Source: Emcibacter sp. (GTDB lineage: Bacteria > Pseudomonadota > Alphaproteobacteria > Sphingomonadales > Emcibacteraceae). From it: DNA of 51,949 nucleotides. Within the stretch, counting starts at the first letter, position 1, and each line of letters starts with the position of its first letter. Of the stretch, positions 25,896-34,994 are shown in pieces. Under the pieces are notes generated by a model. That model made no database searches and was not told the DNA's origin. It was given only the letters and a program-made list of their open reading frames with translations. The stretch lies in contig JALSHF010000176.1 of the NCBI GenBank assembly GCA_026982375.1, positions 1-51,949 on the forward strand, read 5' to 3'. Both the position numbers and the translations under genes were made by a program.

Positions 25896-28049
25896 TTAAC
25901 CATAGAATTTTTCATCCTTGGCGGCTTTGTCACGCAGCATTTTGGGGACGGAAAATCCGGGCCCGTATTTCCGGGCAAGATTATCACATTCGGCGGCGAA
26001 TTTTTTCACACCGATGGTATCAACCATACTGAGCGGCCCACCGGTCCACGGGGCAAAACCCCAACCGAATATGGCGCCGATATCCGCGTCTTCGGGGGCC
26101 GTCAGCACGCCTTCTTCATAGCAGCGAATAACTTCGATGGCTTGGCGGTACAAGAGCCGGTTCGTGACTTCTTCTGCTGTGGGCTGGCTCTCTGCAAGCG
26201 GGAAATGCTCGCCAAGGCCGGGCCATAGATATTTGGTGCCGCCCTCGGGATATTCATACCAGCCATGGCCGTTTTTCTTACCCTTGCGGCCCAGTTCCAG
26301 ATACATTTTTTCAATCACCGCGTCGGCGGCCTGGGCCACATAGGCATCGCCCATGCCCTTTTTCGTGGCCTGTCCCACATGATAGCTCAGTTCGATACTG
26401 ACCTCGTCACCGACCGCGAATGGCCCGACGGCCATGCCGGAGAAGACACCGCAATTTTCGATGAGCGCAGGGGAGACACCTTCGGCCAGCATATTAACGG
26501 CCTCGGTAACATAGGTACCAAAACAGCGGCTGGTGTAAAAACCACGGCTGTCATTGACAACGATGGGGGTTTTTCTGATTTGGGCCACATAATCCAGCGC
26601 TTTGGCCAGAGCCAGATCGCCGGTTTTCTCGCCCATGATGATTTCCACGAGCGGCATTTTATCCACAGGCGAGAAGAAATGAATGCCGATAAACTGACCT
26701 TCATCGCGGGAAGCTTTGGCAAGACCCGTGATGGGCAGGGTCGAGGTGTTGGAGGCGTAAATACAGTCTGCCGCGACCACAGCTTCGACCTTTGCGGTCA
26801 CATCCGCCTTGACCTTGACGTCTTCCAAGACGGCTTCAATGATCAGGTCACAACCGGCAAGATCAGCATAATCAGTGGTGGGCGTGATCAACGACAGAAT
26901 GCCGTCGGCTTTCTCCTGAGCCATTTTTTTGCGTTTCACCCGTTTGGCAAGAAGACCTTCGGAATAGGCTTTGCCTTTTTCGGCATATTCCTGTTCCCGG
27001 TCGAGCAGAATAACCTCTATACCGGCCATGGCAGAAACAAAAGCAATGCCCGCCCCCATCATACCCGCGCCGAGCATACCCAGTTTTTTGGTTTTCATGG
27101 GCGGGATATCTTTTGGACGGCGAATGCCTTTTTCTGCGGCCTGTTTATTCACAAACAGCGTGCGGATCATATTGGGGGCGACGTCGCCTTTCAATAATGT
27201 GGCAAAATACTTGCTTTCAATTCTGATGGCGGTGTCCATGGGCAGTTGGTGGCCCTCATAAACGCAGGAGAGTATGGCCACGGCGGCGGGGTAATTGCCT
27301 TTGGTTTCTTTTTGAACCATGGCCTGCGCCCCCATGAAGGTTTGTGAAATGCCGGGGTTAAAGGCCCCCTGACCGCCCGGAACCTTGAAACGTTTTTCAT
27401 CCCACGGCTGAACGGCCTTGCCGCCGCCTGTGATCCATGCCTTGGCCTTGGCAATCACCTCCTCAACAGGGGCGATTTCATGCACAACATTGTTGGCCAA
27501 GGCGTTTTTCGGGTTCATATTTTTGCCTTGCAGCAGGAAGGGCAGGGCAGGCTGCACGCCCATCAGGCGCGGCAGGCGCTGCGTGCCGCCCGCGCCGGGC
27601 AGCAAGCCAACCATGACTTCGGGGAAGCCAAGATTGATTTTTGGGTTGTCGGCCACGACCCGATAATGACAGGCAAGACAGATTTCCAGCCCGCCGCCAA
27701 GGGCCAAACCATTAATGGCCGCCGCAAAAGGCTTGCCGCTGGTTTCCATGGCACGCAGGATGCCGTTCATCCGGTAAGCGCCGGCATAGATTTCCTCAGG
27801 CGGCTTGTCGGCAATATTGTCGGTCATGCCAAGCAGCATATCCAGATCCGCGCCGGCAACGAAAGAGCCTTTTTTACCAGAGGTAATCACGGCCCCTTTT
27901 ATATTGTCATCTTCGGCAATTTTTGTCACCAGACTTTCCAGCTCATCCAGCAATTGCGCCGAGATGATATTCATGGATTTGCCCGGAAGATCGATGGTCA
28001 ATAAGGCAATGCCATCCTGATCAAGCTCATATTTGATAATTTCAGTCAT
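25896..28049 (-). CDS. fadJ: Fused enoyl-CoA hydratase / 3-hydroxyacyl-CoA dehydrogenase
   Basis: The multifunctional beta-oxidation alpha subunit: it hydrates trans-2-enoyl-CoA and oxidises the 3-hydroxyacyl-CoA with NAD. Residues 1-190 are crotonase-like ([12 protein letters not shown] for the oxyanion hole, [41 protein letters not shown] with the two catalytic acids). From about 310 comes the Rossmann fold [19 protein letters not shown], then [15 protein letters not shown] with the catalytic His, and two C-terminal helical domains. 717 residues from ATG 28049; the ATG two codons upstream is too close to the AAGGA. Last gene of an operon with thiolase, acyl-CoA dehydrogenase and MerR, 14 bp after the thiolase. 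Confidence 0.94.
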   Translation of the reverse strand: MTEIIKYELDQDGIALLTIDLPGKSMNIISAQLLDELESLVTKIAEDDNIKGAVITSGKKGSFVAGADLDMLLGMTDNIADKPPEEIYAGAYRMNGILRAMETSGKPFAAAINGLALGGGLEICLACHYRVVADNPKINLGFPEVMVGLLPGAGGTQRLPRLMGVQPALPFLLQGKNMNPKNALANNVVHEIAPVEEVIAKAKAWITGGGKAVQPWDEKRFKVPGGQGAFNPGISQTFMGAQAMVQKETKGNYPAAVAILSCVYEGHQLPMDTAIRIESKYFATLLKGDVAPNMIRTLFVNKQAAEKGIRRPKDIPPMKTKKLGMLGAGMMGAGIAFVSAMAGIEVILLDREQEYAEKGKAYSEGLLAKRVKRKKMAQEKADGILSLITPTTDYADLAGCDLIIEAVLEDVKVKADVTAKVEAVVAADCIYASNTSTLPITGLAKASRDEGQFIGIHFFSPVDKMPLVEIIMGEKTGDLALAKALDYVAQIRKTPIVVNDSRGFYTSRCFGTYVTEAVNMLAEGVSPALIENCGVFSGMAVGPFAVGDEVSIELSYHVGQATKKGMGDAYVAQAADAVIEKMYLELGRKGKKNGHGWYEYPEGGTKYLWPGLGEHFPLAESQPTAEEVTNRLLYRQAIEVIRCYEEGVLTAPEDADIGAIFGWGFAPWTGGPLSMVDTIGVKKFAAECDNLARKYGPGFSVPKMLRDKAAKDEKFYG

Positions 28050-28063
28050 TTTCATATTCCTTC

Positions 28064-29269
28064 TTATACGCGCTCAATGATGGTTGCTGTGGCCATGCCG
28101 CCGCCAACGCACAGGGAGGCAAGGGCGGTGGATTTATCAGACCGTTCCATTTCTTCAAGCGCGGTACCCAGTATGATGACACCGGTCGCGCCCAGGGGAT
28201 GGCCCATGGCGATAGAGCCGCCATTGACATTGACATAGGATTGATCCAGATCCAGTTCCTGAATGAAGCGCAGGGCGACGGCGGCAAAGGCTTCGTTGAT
28301 TTCCCAGACATCAATGTCTTTTGTGGTCATGCCGGCCCGCTTCAAAGCTTTTTTGGCCGAGCGTCCCGGCCCGTCCAGCATAACAACAGGCTCGGAACCG
28401 ATATCCGCAAAGCCGATGAATTTGGCGCGAGGTTTCAGGCCGAGTGTCTCGCCCATTTCCTTTGTGCCGATCAGAAATCCGGCGGCTCCGTCCACAATGC
28501 CGCTGGCATTTCCGGCGTGATGGATATGGGTGATTTTTTCCACATGGGGGTATCTTTTCAGCGCGATGCTGTCAAAACCGAGTTCGCCCAGATCGGCAAA
28601 GGATGGCTTTAATCCGGCGAGGGCTTCCATGGTGGCTTCGGGGCGCATATGTTCGTCATGGTCAAGTACGGTCATGCCCAGTTTATCTTTGATGGCCACA
28701 AGGGATTTATCAAAATGTCCTTTGTCCCACGCCGCCTTGGCCCGCTGCTGGCTTTGCACGGCAAAGGCATCACAATCTTCACGGCTGAAACCATAAAGAT
28801 TGCCCATCAGATCCGCGCCGATGCCTTGCGGGGCAAAGCCGATCTGATAGGAGGTTTGCGGGTCAACGGCCCATGCGCCGCCGTCCGAGCCCATGGGAAC
28901 CCGTGACATGGCCTCAGCGCCGCTGCCGATGATCAGGTCTGACTGGCCGGCCATGATGCGGGCAGCGGCATAATTGGTGGCCACAAGGCCCGATGAGCAG
29001 AAACGGTCAATCTGTACGCCCGGCACATGATGGCCATAGCCGGCCATAATACCCGCAAAACGCGGCATGACAGAGCCTTGTTCCGCAACCGGAGATACGG
29101 TGCCGGTGATAATATCGTCGACAAGTTCAGGATTGAAATCGCTACGATCTTTCAAGGCTTTAAGAATCTGTGTCAGGAGATCGATAGGCGTTACCTCATG
29201 AAGGCTGCCATTCTTTTTTCCGCGCCCGCGCGGCGTCTTTACATAATCATAAATATAAGCTTCAGTCAT
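28064..29269 (-). CDS. Acetyl-CoA C-acyltransferase (thiolase)
   Basis: A thiolase of 401 residues, the beta subunit of beta-oxidation, cleaving 3-ketoacyl-CoA. Motifs: nucleophile Cys in [57 protein letters not shown] with the active His, and the second Cys in [15 protein letters not shown]. Chain-length preference cannot be read off; the FadJ-like neighbour points to fatty-acid breakdown (FadA/FadI role). It lies 14 bp before the fadJ-like gene and 45 bp after the acyl-CoA dehydrogenase; that spacer has a duplicated 17-18 bp sequence. Confidence 0.93.
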   Translation of the reverse strand: MTEAYIYDYVKTPRGRGKKNGSLHEVTPIDLLTQILKALKDRSDFNPELVDDIITGTVSPVAEQGSVMPRFAGIMAGYGHHVPGVQIDRFCSSGLVATNYAAARIMAGQSDLIIGSGAEAMSRVPMGSDGGAWAVDPQTSYQIGFAPQGIGADLMGNLYGFSREDCDAFAVQSQQRAKAAWDKGHFDKSLVAIKDKLGMTVLDHDEHMRPEATMEALAGLKPSFADLGELGFDSIALKRYPHVEKITHIHHAGNASGIVDGAAGFLIGTKEMGETLGLKPRAKFIGFADIGSEPVVMLDGPGRSAKKALKRAGMTTKDIDVWEINEAFAAVALRFIQELDLDQSYVNVNGGSIAMGHPLGATGVIILGTALEEMERSDKSTALASLCVGGGMATATIIERV

Positions 29270-29283
29270 TTTCTAATTCCTTT

Positions 29284-29318
29284 GAATTTTGGCCATTTAG
29301 GAATTTTTGGCCATTTAG
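29284..29318. repeat. Near-perfect 17/18-bp tandem repeat at a gene end
   Basis: GAATTTTGGCCATTTAG (29284-29300) is followed by the same sequence with one extra T (29301-29318). The second copy overlaps the stop of the acyl-CoA dehydrogenase gene. Confidence 0.85.
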
Positions 29319-31105
29319 AATGAGTGGGCATTGAGGCCCATAACGCTTGTCGCGCCGGCTTCTATTTTGGCTTTCAAGGCCGCGGTTTCCGGCAACATAT
29401 GACCATAGAAGAAGTCTGCGGTGATTAATTTATTTTCCAGAAATTCTTTGTCGCCTTCGCCTGCGGCAATCATGTCATGGGCCTTTTTGGCCATATCGGC
29501 CCAGAAATAGGCCATGGTCACAAGGGCCAGAAGATTTAAGTAATAATGGGCGCCGGCGCCGGCATTATTGGGGTTTGACATGCCATTTTGCATCAGCCAC
29601 ATACTGGCCGCCTGCAAACGGCCATTGGCTTTTTCCAACAGGGGGATATAATTGCTTAAGGCATCATTGGTTTTATTGTCATCAATGAAGGTCTGAACCA
29701 TCTCGAAATAGGCCCGGATCGCCGCGCCGCCATTGGCGGGCAGTTTGCGGCCAATCAAGTCCATGGCCTGTATGCCGTTGGTGCCTTCATATATGGGGGC
29801 GATGCGGCTATCGCGCAGGAATTGCTCCATGCCCCATTCGCGGATATATCCATGGCCGCCAAAACATTGCAAGGCGCGGCTGGCGGCTTCTACGCCCTGA
29901 TCGGTCAGATAGGATTTCAGAACAGGTGTGATCAGCGCCAAAAGCTCTTCGGCTTTTTCCCTTTCGGCTTCATCGGGATGTTCGCGGGTGGTATCGACCA
30001 ATATGCCGGCCCAGACCGCCATGGCCCGGCTGCCTTCGATAAAAGCGCGGTTGGTCATCAGCATACGGCGCACATCAGGATGAACCATGATCGGGTCGGC
30101 TTTAGCCTCCGGATTTTGCGGCCCGGTCAGGGCGCGGCCCTGAAGCCGGTCATTGGCATAGGCTGCGGCATTTTGCTGAGCGACCTCGGCAATGGCCAGT
30201 CCCTGAATGGCGACCCCGAGACGGGCCTCATTCATCATGGTGAACATGGCCTTCATGCCTTTATGCTTGTCGCCGAGCAGATAGCCTGTGGCTTCGTCAT
30301 AATTCATCACGCAGGTGGCATTGGAATGGATGCCCATTTTCTCTTCCAGAGAGCCGCAGGATACGCCGTTATTAGCGCCGACAGAACCATCGTCATTGAT
30401 GATGTTGCGCGGCACGATGAAAAGGCTGATGCCTTTGACGCCGTCTGGCCCGCCCGGAATTTTTGCCAGGACAAGATGGATGATATTTTCCGTCAGATCG
30501 TGATCGCCGGCAGAAATGAAAATCTTGGTGCCGGTGATTTTATAGCTGCCATCGTCTTGCGGCACGGCTTTTGTGGTCAATAGCCCCAAATCCGTCCCGC
30601 AATGTGGTTCGGTCAAATTCATGGTGCCGGCCCATTCCGCAGAATACATTTTGGGCAGATATTTTTCTTTTTGTTCGTCCGTGCCCCAGGCATAGATGGA
30701 TTCTGTTGCGCCTTTGGTCAGGCCGGGATACATGGCAAAGCCCCAATTGGCGGATACCATAATTTCGTTGAGCAATAATCCCAAAGTCTGCGGTAAGCCC
30801 TGCCCGCCGTATTTAACATCCCCGGTCATGCCCTGCCAGCCGCCTTCAACATATTGGGCATAGGCTTCCTTGAAGCCGTCCGGGGTGATGACCTTGCCAT
30901 TTTCCAGACGGCATCCCTGTCCGTCACCGGAAAGATTTAAGGGTTGAAAGACATTCTCGTTGATTTTTGCCGCTTCGTCCAGAATGGCGTCCAGAAGGTC
31001 GGGCGTTGCCTCTGCAAAGGCGGGGATATGGGTTTTCTCTTGCAGATCAAAATAATCATGCAGAAGAAATTTTATGTCTTTAACAGGGGCTGAATAAGTT
31101 GGCAT
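29315..31105 (-). CDS. Acyl-CoA dehydrogenase (long form)
   Basis: A 596-residue FAD acyl-CoA dehydrogenase that makes the trans-2 double bond in the first step of beta-oxidation. Segments: FLLHDYFDLQEKTHIPAF at the start, the FAD/substrate region MNLTEPHCGTDLGLL, KITGTKIFISAGDHDLT, CFGGHGYIREWGMEQFLRDSRI and the catalytic Glu in IYEGTNGIQAMDLIGRKL. About 130 further residues form the extra C-terminal domain usual in the approximately 600-residue bacterial class, which accepts medium to long chains. It is the first enzyme gene behind the MerR regulator (18 bp). Confidence 0.93.
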   Translation of the reverse strand: MPTYSAPVKDIKFLLHDYFDLQEKTHIPAFAEATPDLLDAILDEAAKINENVFQPLNLSGDGQGCRLENGKVITPDGFKEAYAQYVEGGWQGMTGDVKYGGQGLPQTLGLLLNEIMVSANWGFAMYPGLTKGATESIYAWGTDEQKEKYLPKMYSAEWAGTMNLTEPHCGTDLGLLTTKAVPQDDGSYKITGTKIFISAGDHDLTENIIHLVLAKIPGGPDGVKGISLFIVPRNIINDDGSVGANNGVSCGSLEEKMGIHSNATCVMNYDEATGYLLGDKHKGMKAMFTMMNEARLGVAIQGLAIAEVAQQNAAAYANDRLQGRALTGPQNPEAKADPIMVHPDVRRMLMTNRAFIEGSRAMAVWAGILVDTTREHPDEAEREKAEELLALITPVLKSYLTDQGVEAASRALQCFGGHGYIREWGMEQFLRDSRIAPIYEGTNGIQAMDLIGRKLPANGGAAIRAYFEMVQTFIDDNKTNDALSNYIPLLEKANGRLQAASMWLMQNGMSNPNNAGAGAHYYLNLLALVTMAYFWADMAKKAHDMIAAGEGDKEFLENKLITADFFYGHMLPETAALKAKIEAGATSVMGLNAHSF

Positions 31106-31123
31106 TGGTTATGTCTCCGATTT

Positions 31124-31522
31124 CTATAAACTGTTATCTGCTGGATAGTTTTCTGCCATAAAAATTGTCATTGTATCGACCAGACTGGACAATTCTTCCA
31201 GGGTTTCATCAATGTCTTTTTTTTGTTGTTCTAAATTTTTGATTCTATTTTTGCAGGCTGTGATGGTGACGCGGCATTGTTCTTCCTTGCCGCCCTCGCC
31301 GTAATGCATGTTGAGAACTTCACGAATATCCGTGATTGAAAAACCCACCCGTTTTCCGCGCAGGATCCAGATAAGGCGGGCGCGGTCACTGGTGGAATAA
31401 ATTCTGGCCTGTCCCTCGCGTTTTGGGGCGATGAGGGCTTCATCCTCATAATAGCGCAAGGTTCGGGGGGTGATGCCGAATTCTTCCGAGAGTTCTGAAA
31501 TGCTGTAGGTTCTTTTTGTCAT
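31124..31522 (-). CDS. MerR-family regulator, LiuR-like
   Basis: A 132-residue MerR regulator. The winged helix is YSISELSEEFGITPRTLRYYEDEALIAPKREGQARIYS, followed by ARLIWILRGKRVGFSITDIREVL and a C-terminal coiled coil (NRIKNLEQQKKDIDETLEEL). There is no Cys pair of metal-sensing MerR proteins, only one Cys (EEQCRV). MerR proteins of this type (LiuR-like) control branched-chain amino-acid and fatty-acid degradation in proteobacteria. It is first in the operon with the beta-oxidation genes and has a perfect 32-bp palindrome over its promoter, so autoregulation of the whole operon, released by an acyl-CoA, is likely. Confidence 0.9.
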   Translation of the reverse strand: MTKRTYSISELSEEFGITPRTLRYYEDEALIAPKREGQARIYSTSDRARLIWILRGKRVGFSITDIREVLNMHYGEGGKEEQCRVTITACKNRIKNLEQQKKDIDETLEELSSLVDTMTIFMAENYPADNSL

Positions 31523-31837
31523 TTTATTTCGTTTGGATAAGCCGTTAAAATTGGAAAGATGTTTTTAAAACTTATGTCACGCCGCAATAAATATAATAAT
31601 AGAATCGATGGGCCATCATAGTTGACCTTTACGTAAAGGTCAACTATGAATAAACAGTCGTTTTAAAAGGCCATTAATAACGCAAGTTTCCGCTGAATTA
31701 TTTCAGTCGAATTTTCTATATTGATGCTAAAAACAGTATCATTTTTGGGTTGTTTTGTATAGGATTGATTCAGGATACAAAGGTTGGGTCAGCTTGCTCG
31801 GGGCCTGTTATCAACATAAGATTGAAAAACTATAAAC
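31523..31837. other. 315-bp divergent spacer between merR and tauE-like genes
   Basis: Apart from the palindromic promoter at 31615-31650, no gene or motif was recognised. The part from 31650 to 31837 is unremarkable and should hold the promoter of the TauE-like gene. Confidence 0.6.
31617..31648 (-). promoter_or_regulatory. 32-bp perfect palindrome: MerR operator and promoter
   Basis: Left arm CATAGTTGACCTTTAC (31617-31632), right arm GTAAAGGTCAACTATG (31633-31648), no mismatch and no spacer. On the minus strand it contains TTGACC (31643-31638), a 17-bp gap and TATGAT (31620-31615), a good promoter for merR. Because the sequence is symmetric, TTGACC-17 bp-TATGAA is also present on the plus strand toward the TauE-like gene. 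The core TTTACGTAAA is of the kind bound by MerR/LiuR dimers between the -35 and -10 boxes. Confidence 0.8.
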
Positions 31838-32761
31838 ATGCAGATTTACCTGCCTATTGCTGAAATGTCGATTAACATCTTTTTGCTGTTGTTTATGGGC
31901 GGCGGTGTTGGCTTTTTATCGGGTATGTTTGGCGTTGGCGGCGGTTTTCTGATGACACCGCTGTTGATTTTTATTGGCGTGCCGCCCGCCGTCGCGGTGG
32001 CAACAGAGGCAAATCAAATCACCGCAGCATCGGTCTCCGGGGCTCTGGCTCATGGACGCCGGGGCGGCATTGATTACAAGATGGGCAGTGTCCTTATTGC
32101 CGGCGGGGCGGTTGGCTCGTATTTTGGGTCCATGTTATTTACCATATTAAAGGCAACGGGGCAGGTTGATTTGATGATTTCCCTGTCTTATGTGGTGTTT
32201 CTGGGGGGTATTGGCGGCATGATGTTCGTGGAAAGCGTGCGCAGCATTATGAGAACCCGGCGCGGTGACAAGCCCGTGGCGGGCCGGCGCTCTCGTACAT
32301 GGGTGGATGCCTTGCCTTTTAAAATGAGATTCAGGGCCTCTAAAATGTATATCAGCGCCATTCTTCCTCTGGCCATTGGCGGGCTTGTTGGGGTTCTGGC
32401 GGCGATTATGGGGGTCGGCGGCGGCTTTATCATGGTTCCGGCGATGATTTATCTGTTAAATATGCCGATCAATGTGGTCATTGGCACCTCGCTTTTTCAG
32501 ATTACCTTTGTGACAGCAAGTGTTACTTTCCTGCATTCTGTCAATACCCAGACCGTTGATGTTATGCTGGCCCTTATCCTGCTTACTGGCGCGGTTATCG
32601 GCGCGCAGATCGGCGCGCGGGTTGGCTTGAAATTAAAAGGTGAGCAGCTTAGAATTCTTCTGGCGATACTTGTGCTGGTGGTCTGCGGCAAAATGGCGGT
32701 GGATCTGGTGAGCGAGCCGGACGAGGTTTATTCTGTCACCCCGGTAGGGAGAAGCCATTGA
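31838..32761 (+). CDS. TauE/SafE (TSUP) family permease
   Basis: A 307-residue membrane protein of the TSUP family, which exports or imports sulfite, sulfoacetate, thiosulfate or related sulfur compounds. It has about eight hydrophobic segments in two halves, each opening with the family repeat: GGGVGFLSGMFGVGGGFLMTPLLIFIGVPPAVAVATEANQI and LVGVLAAIMGVGGGFIMVPAMIYLLNMPINVVIGTSLFQI. A basic loop (RTRRGDKPVAGRRSR) joins the halves. Its stop overlaps the start of the TIGR02186 gene, and CcdA follows, a grouping that hints at sulfur or thiol handling. Substrate unknown. Confidence 0.9.
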   Translation: MQIYLPIAEMSINIFLLLFMGGGVGFLSGMFGVGGGFLMTPLLIFIGVPPAVAVATEANQITAASVSGALAHGRRGGIDYKMGSVLIAGGAVGSYFGSMLFTILKATGQVDLMISLSYVVFLGGIGGMMFVESVRSIMRTRRGDKPVAGRRSRTWVDALPFKMRFRASKMYISAILPLAIGGLVGVLAAIMGVGGGFIMVPAMIYLLNMPINVVIGTSLFQITFVTASVTFLHSVNTQTVDVMLALILLTGAVIGAQIGARVGLKLKGEQLRILLAILVLVVCGKMAVDLVSEPDEVYSVTPVGRSH

Positions 32762-33555
32762 GGCCCGTGATAATGCATATGTTCCGTTTGCTGCTGTGCG
32801 GCGGCCTGTTTTTTAGCCATCAGGCCCGCGCGGAGCGTATGGTTACGGATCTGTCCAGTCATGCTATTGAAATCACCTCTCAGTTTTCCGGGACCGAGTT
32901 AATGATTTTTGGCGCCATAGAGCGGGCCATTACCAGAAGTCGTGGACAGAATATTGTTGTGGAGGGCATAGATTATGACATTATCGTTGTGGTGCAGAGT
33001 GGCCGTCATGACGTGGTCGTTCGGCGCAAGGAAATGATTGGTCCCATATGGGCCAATAAGGGTTTTCGAACGCTTGAAAATGTCCCGGGCTATTACGCGG
33101 TGACAACAACGCGGCCCATTAACCAGATTCTGACCCCAGAGCAGCAGCGATTGCTGGGCGCGGGCATTGATCGGCTCAAGATTGATTTTAGGGAACCGGT
33201 ATCAAAAGAAGAAGAAAAAAACTTCCGCGCGGGCTTTATTCGAAATATGAAGGCCAAAAAACTTTACAGCCAGCAAGAAGGCACCATTTCTGTTCTGGAT
33301 GATATATTATTCCGCGCCATTTTGTATTTTCCGGCCAATATGCCTGTTGGGGATTATCAGGTAGAGGTGCATCTGGTGCGCGACGGGGAAGTTATCCTCA
33401 GCGTAGAGTCTCCTCTCGAAGTGGGTAAAAAAGGCCTGGAAAGGCTGATCTATAATTTTGCCCATGAATCGCCGGCATATTATGGCATCATGGCCATTAT
33501 TCTCGCCCTGTCTGCAGGCTGGCTCGGCGGCTTTGTCACCAGAAAAATGCAATAA
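32758..33555 (+). CDS. TIGR02186 transmembrane protein
   Basis: A 265-residue protein of the alphaproteobacterial family TIGR02186, always found near TauE/SafE-type permeases; function unknown. It has a signal peptide (MFRLLLCGGLFFSHQARA), a periplasmic domain starting ERMVTDLSSHAIEITSQFSGTELMIFGAIE, and one C-terminal helix (YYGIMAIILALSAGWLGGFVTRKMQ), so it is anchored at its end. The start is doubtful: TTG at 32758 has GGGAGAA at good distance and overlaps the permease stop by 4 bp; ATG at 32773 is the alternative, with GAGG before it. Either way translation is coupled to the permease. Confidence 0.85.
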   Translation: MRPVIMHMFRLLLCGGLFFSHQARAERMVTDLSSHAIEITSQFSGTELMIFGAIERAITRSRGQNIVVEGIDYDIIVVVQSGRHDVVVRRKEMIGPIWANKGFRTLENVPGYYAVTTTRPINQILTPEQQRLLGAGIDRLKIDFREPVSKEEEKNFRAGFIRNMKAKKLYSQQEGTISVLDDILFRAILYFPANMPVGDYQVEVHLVRDGEVILSVESPLEVGKKGLERLIYNFAHESPAYYGIMAIILALSAGWLGGFVTRKMQ

Positions 33556-33615
33556 TAATCTCGGCGCTACTTAAATTCTCTTGCGATTTCTGGTGACGTC
33601 TTTAAAAAGACCCTC

Positions 33616-34350
33616 ATGGAAATTATTGAAATCCCTTATTTGATTGCTTTGGTCGGCGGCATGTTCAGTTTTTTATCACCCTGCGTCTTGCCGCTGGTGC
33701 CGGCCTATATTTGTTTTATTACCGGTAATAGTTATCAAGACTTGCAGGACGGCGATAAAATTGACAAATGGGCCATGCTTTGGCCGGCTATTGCCTTTGT
33801 GCTTGGCTTTTCCACGGTATTCATAGCGCTTGGGGCCGGGGCCTCTTCCGTTCAGGGCATTTTGCTGGAATATAAAGAGGTCTTTTCTCAAATCTCAGGG
33901 GCCATGATTATTATTCTCGGGATACATTTTACCGGCCTGGTTAAAATACCTTTTTTATATAGGGAAGCCCGTTTCCAGACGGATAGTGAGCAAAGAGGCC
34001 TGATTGGGGCTTACGTCATCGGGCTGGCTTTTGCCTTTGGCTGGACGCCTTGCATCGGACCTATTCTTGCGACCATTTTGACCCTCGCCGCAACGCAGGA
34101 GCATTTTTCAGAGGGGGTGGCGTTGCTCGGGGTTTATTCAATGGGGCTGGGCATACCCTTTATCATAGCGTCGGTCGGCATTAACAAGTTTCTTAGGGCA
34201 TCCGGGCGCATCAAAAAGCATATGCGGGTTATCGAACTGACCATCGGTTTGCTTTTGATTGTGACAGGGATTGCCATTTTTACAGGCTCGTTGCAAAATT
34301 TGGGGTTCTATTTAATTGAGGCCATGCCCTGGTTGGCACAAATTGGCTAG
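33616..34350 (+). CDS. ccdA: CcdA-type thiol-reductant transporter
   Basis: A 244-residue membrane protein of the CcdA/DsbD-transmembrane family that passes electrons from cytoplasmic thioredoxin to periplasmic thiol proteins such as TlpA/CcmG. It has six hydrophobic segments with the two redox Cys motifs FLSPCVLPLVPAY (helix 1) and GWTPCIGPIL (helix 4). The TlpA-like protein at 6878 could be a client. It follows the TIGR02186 gene by 60 bp, in which a GTCTTT-AA-AAAGAC hairpin lies just before the start; no clear ribosome-binding site was seen. Confidence 0.92.
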   Translation: MEIIEIPYLIALVGGMFSFLSPCVLPLVPAYICFITGNSYQDLQDGDKIDKWAMLWPAIAFVLGFSTVFIALGAGASSVQGILLEYKEVFSQISGAMIIILGIHFTGLVKIPFLYREARFQTDSEQRGLIGAYVIGLAFAFGWTPCIGPILATILTLAATQEHFSEGVALLGVYSMGLGIPFIIASVGINKFLRASGRIKKHMRVIELTIGLLLIVTGIAIFTGSLQNLGFYLIEAMPWLAQIG

Positions 34351-34362
34351 AATATTTCTGTT

Positions 34363-34414
34363 CCGGGGCTATTAAAAAAAAAGCCCCGATGAAGCTTATG
34401 AGCTAAATCGGGGC
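34363..34414 (-). terminator. Intrinsic terminator (minus) with alternative hairpins
   Basis: On the minus strand, GCCCCGAT (34414-34407) pairs with ATCGGGGC (34390-34383) around a 16-nt loop and is followed by nine T: a textbook terminator for the small gene at 34521. A third segment, CGGGGCT at 34363-34369, can pair with the same AGCCCCG (34382-34388), making an alternative hairpin with an A-rich loop for transcripts coming from ccdA. The two hairpins exclude each other. Confidence 0.8.
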
Positions 34415-34520
34415 AGTCAAGGCAGATGAAAGATCAGGCAAGATCTTTCAAGGGATAGTTGGGACTATGCAACCTATGAGTTTATTATGCAACTTAAATA
34501 GTTAATAAACAACTAATAAG

Positions 34521-34814
34521 TTAGTGAATAGTCATGCGAGTGGAGAATGAGGGCATATTCAGAATTTTTTGGAGGGCCGTCCAGAGAAATATTCCGCCGG
34601 CATCCTGTGCTTCTGTCACTTGGTTCAGCATCTTTTCCACATAAGTATAACCCTCCGCCCCGTGACGGTTCATGATGTCTTTCGCGGCGATTTCAAGCAG
34701 CGGCTGGGGGCTGACCCCAAGAAGGTCCATTTCCACAATGAGCTCTATGAGTGAATAATCCGCATAGTTGTCTTTATGGGGTTTCAGGGTGTTTTTCAAA
34801 ATAGCCTGACTCAT
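34521..34814 (-). CDS. Hypothetical protein, 97 residues
   Basis: Not recognised. The ATG at 34814 has a perfect AAGGAG seven bases upstream; the frame extends 14 codons further but without such a signal. The protein begins MSQAILKNTLKPHKDNYADYSLIELIVEMDLLGV and continues with amphipathic helices (QPLLEIAAKDIMNRHG, YVEKMLNQVTEAQ, GIFLWTALQKILNMP). No signal peptide, membrane helix or Cys. It is flanked by its own terminator and by a repeat-bearing spacer, so it is probably a single-gene unit and well expressed. A small cytoplasmic helical protein is all that can be said. Confidence 0.75.
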   Translation of the reverse strand: MSQAILKNTLKPHKDNYADYSLIELIVEMDLLGVSPQPLLEIAAKDIMNRHGAEGYTYVEKMLNQVTEAQDAGGIFLWTALQKILNMPSFSTRMTIH

Positions 34815-34925
34815 AATCTTCTCCTTAGGCAAGTCAGCTTGCAAAAACCGCGCCATATGACGGGAGGCCGGCTAAAGCTGGTTTTCTGCTTTTTAGCTCA
34901 CAATATGGCTCGGCAGAATATGCAG

Positions 34926-34986
34926 ATTCTGGAAAAATATTCCTGTATTGGAAAAATAATTCTGGCATTGGAAAAATATTTTGGGG
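34926..34986. repeat. Three degenerate 20-bp tandem copies
   Basis: ATTCTGGAAAAATATTCCTGT, ATTGGAAAAATAATTCTGGC and ATTGGAAAAATATTTTGGGG follow each other (34926-34946, 34947-34966, 34967-34986) in the spacer after bioD. No other feature was seen in this spacer. Confidence 0.75.
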
Positions 34987-34994
34987 GTATAGCC

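Noticed and set aside
26265-27197. 310-codon open frame on the plus strand opposite fadJ
   Set aside because: Antisense to a well-supported enzyme gene, with no ribosome-binding site and His/Gly/Phe-rich composition typical of shadow frames.
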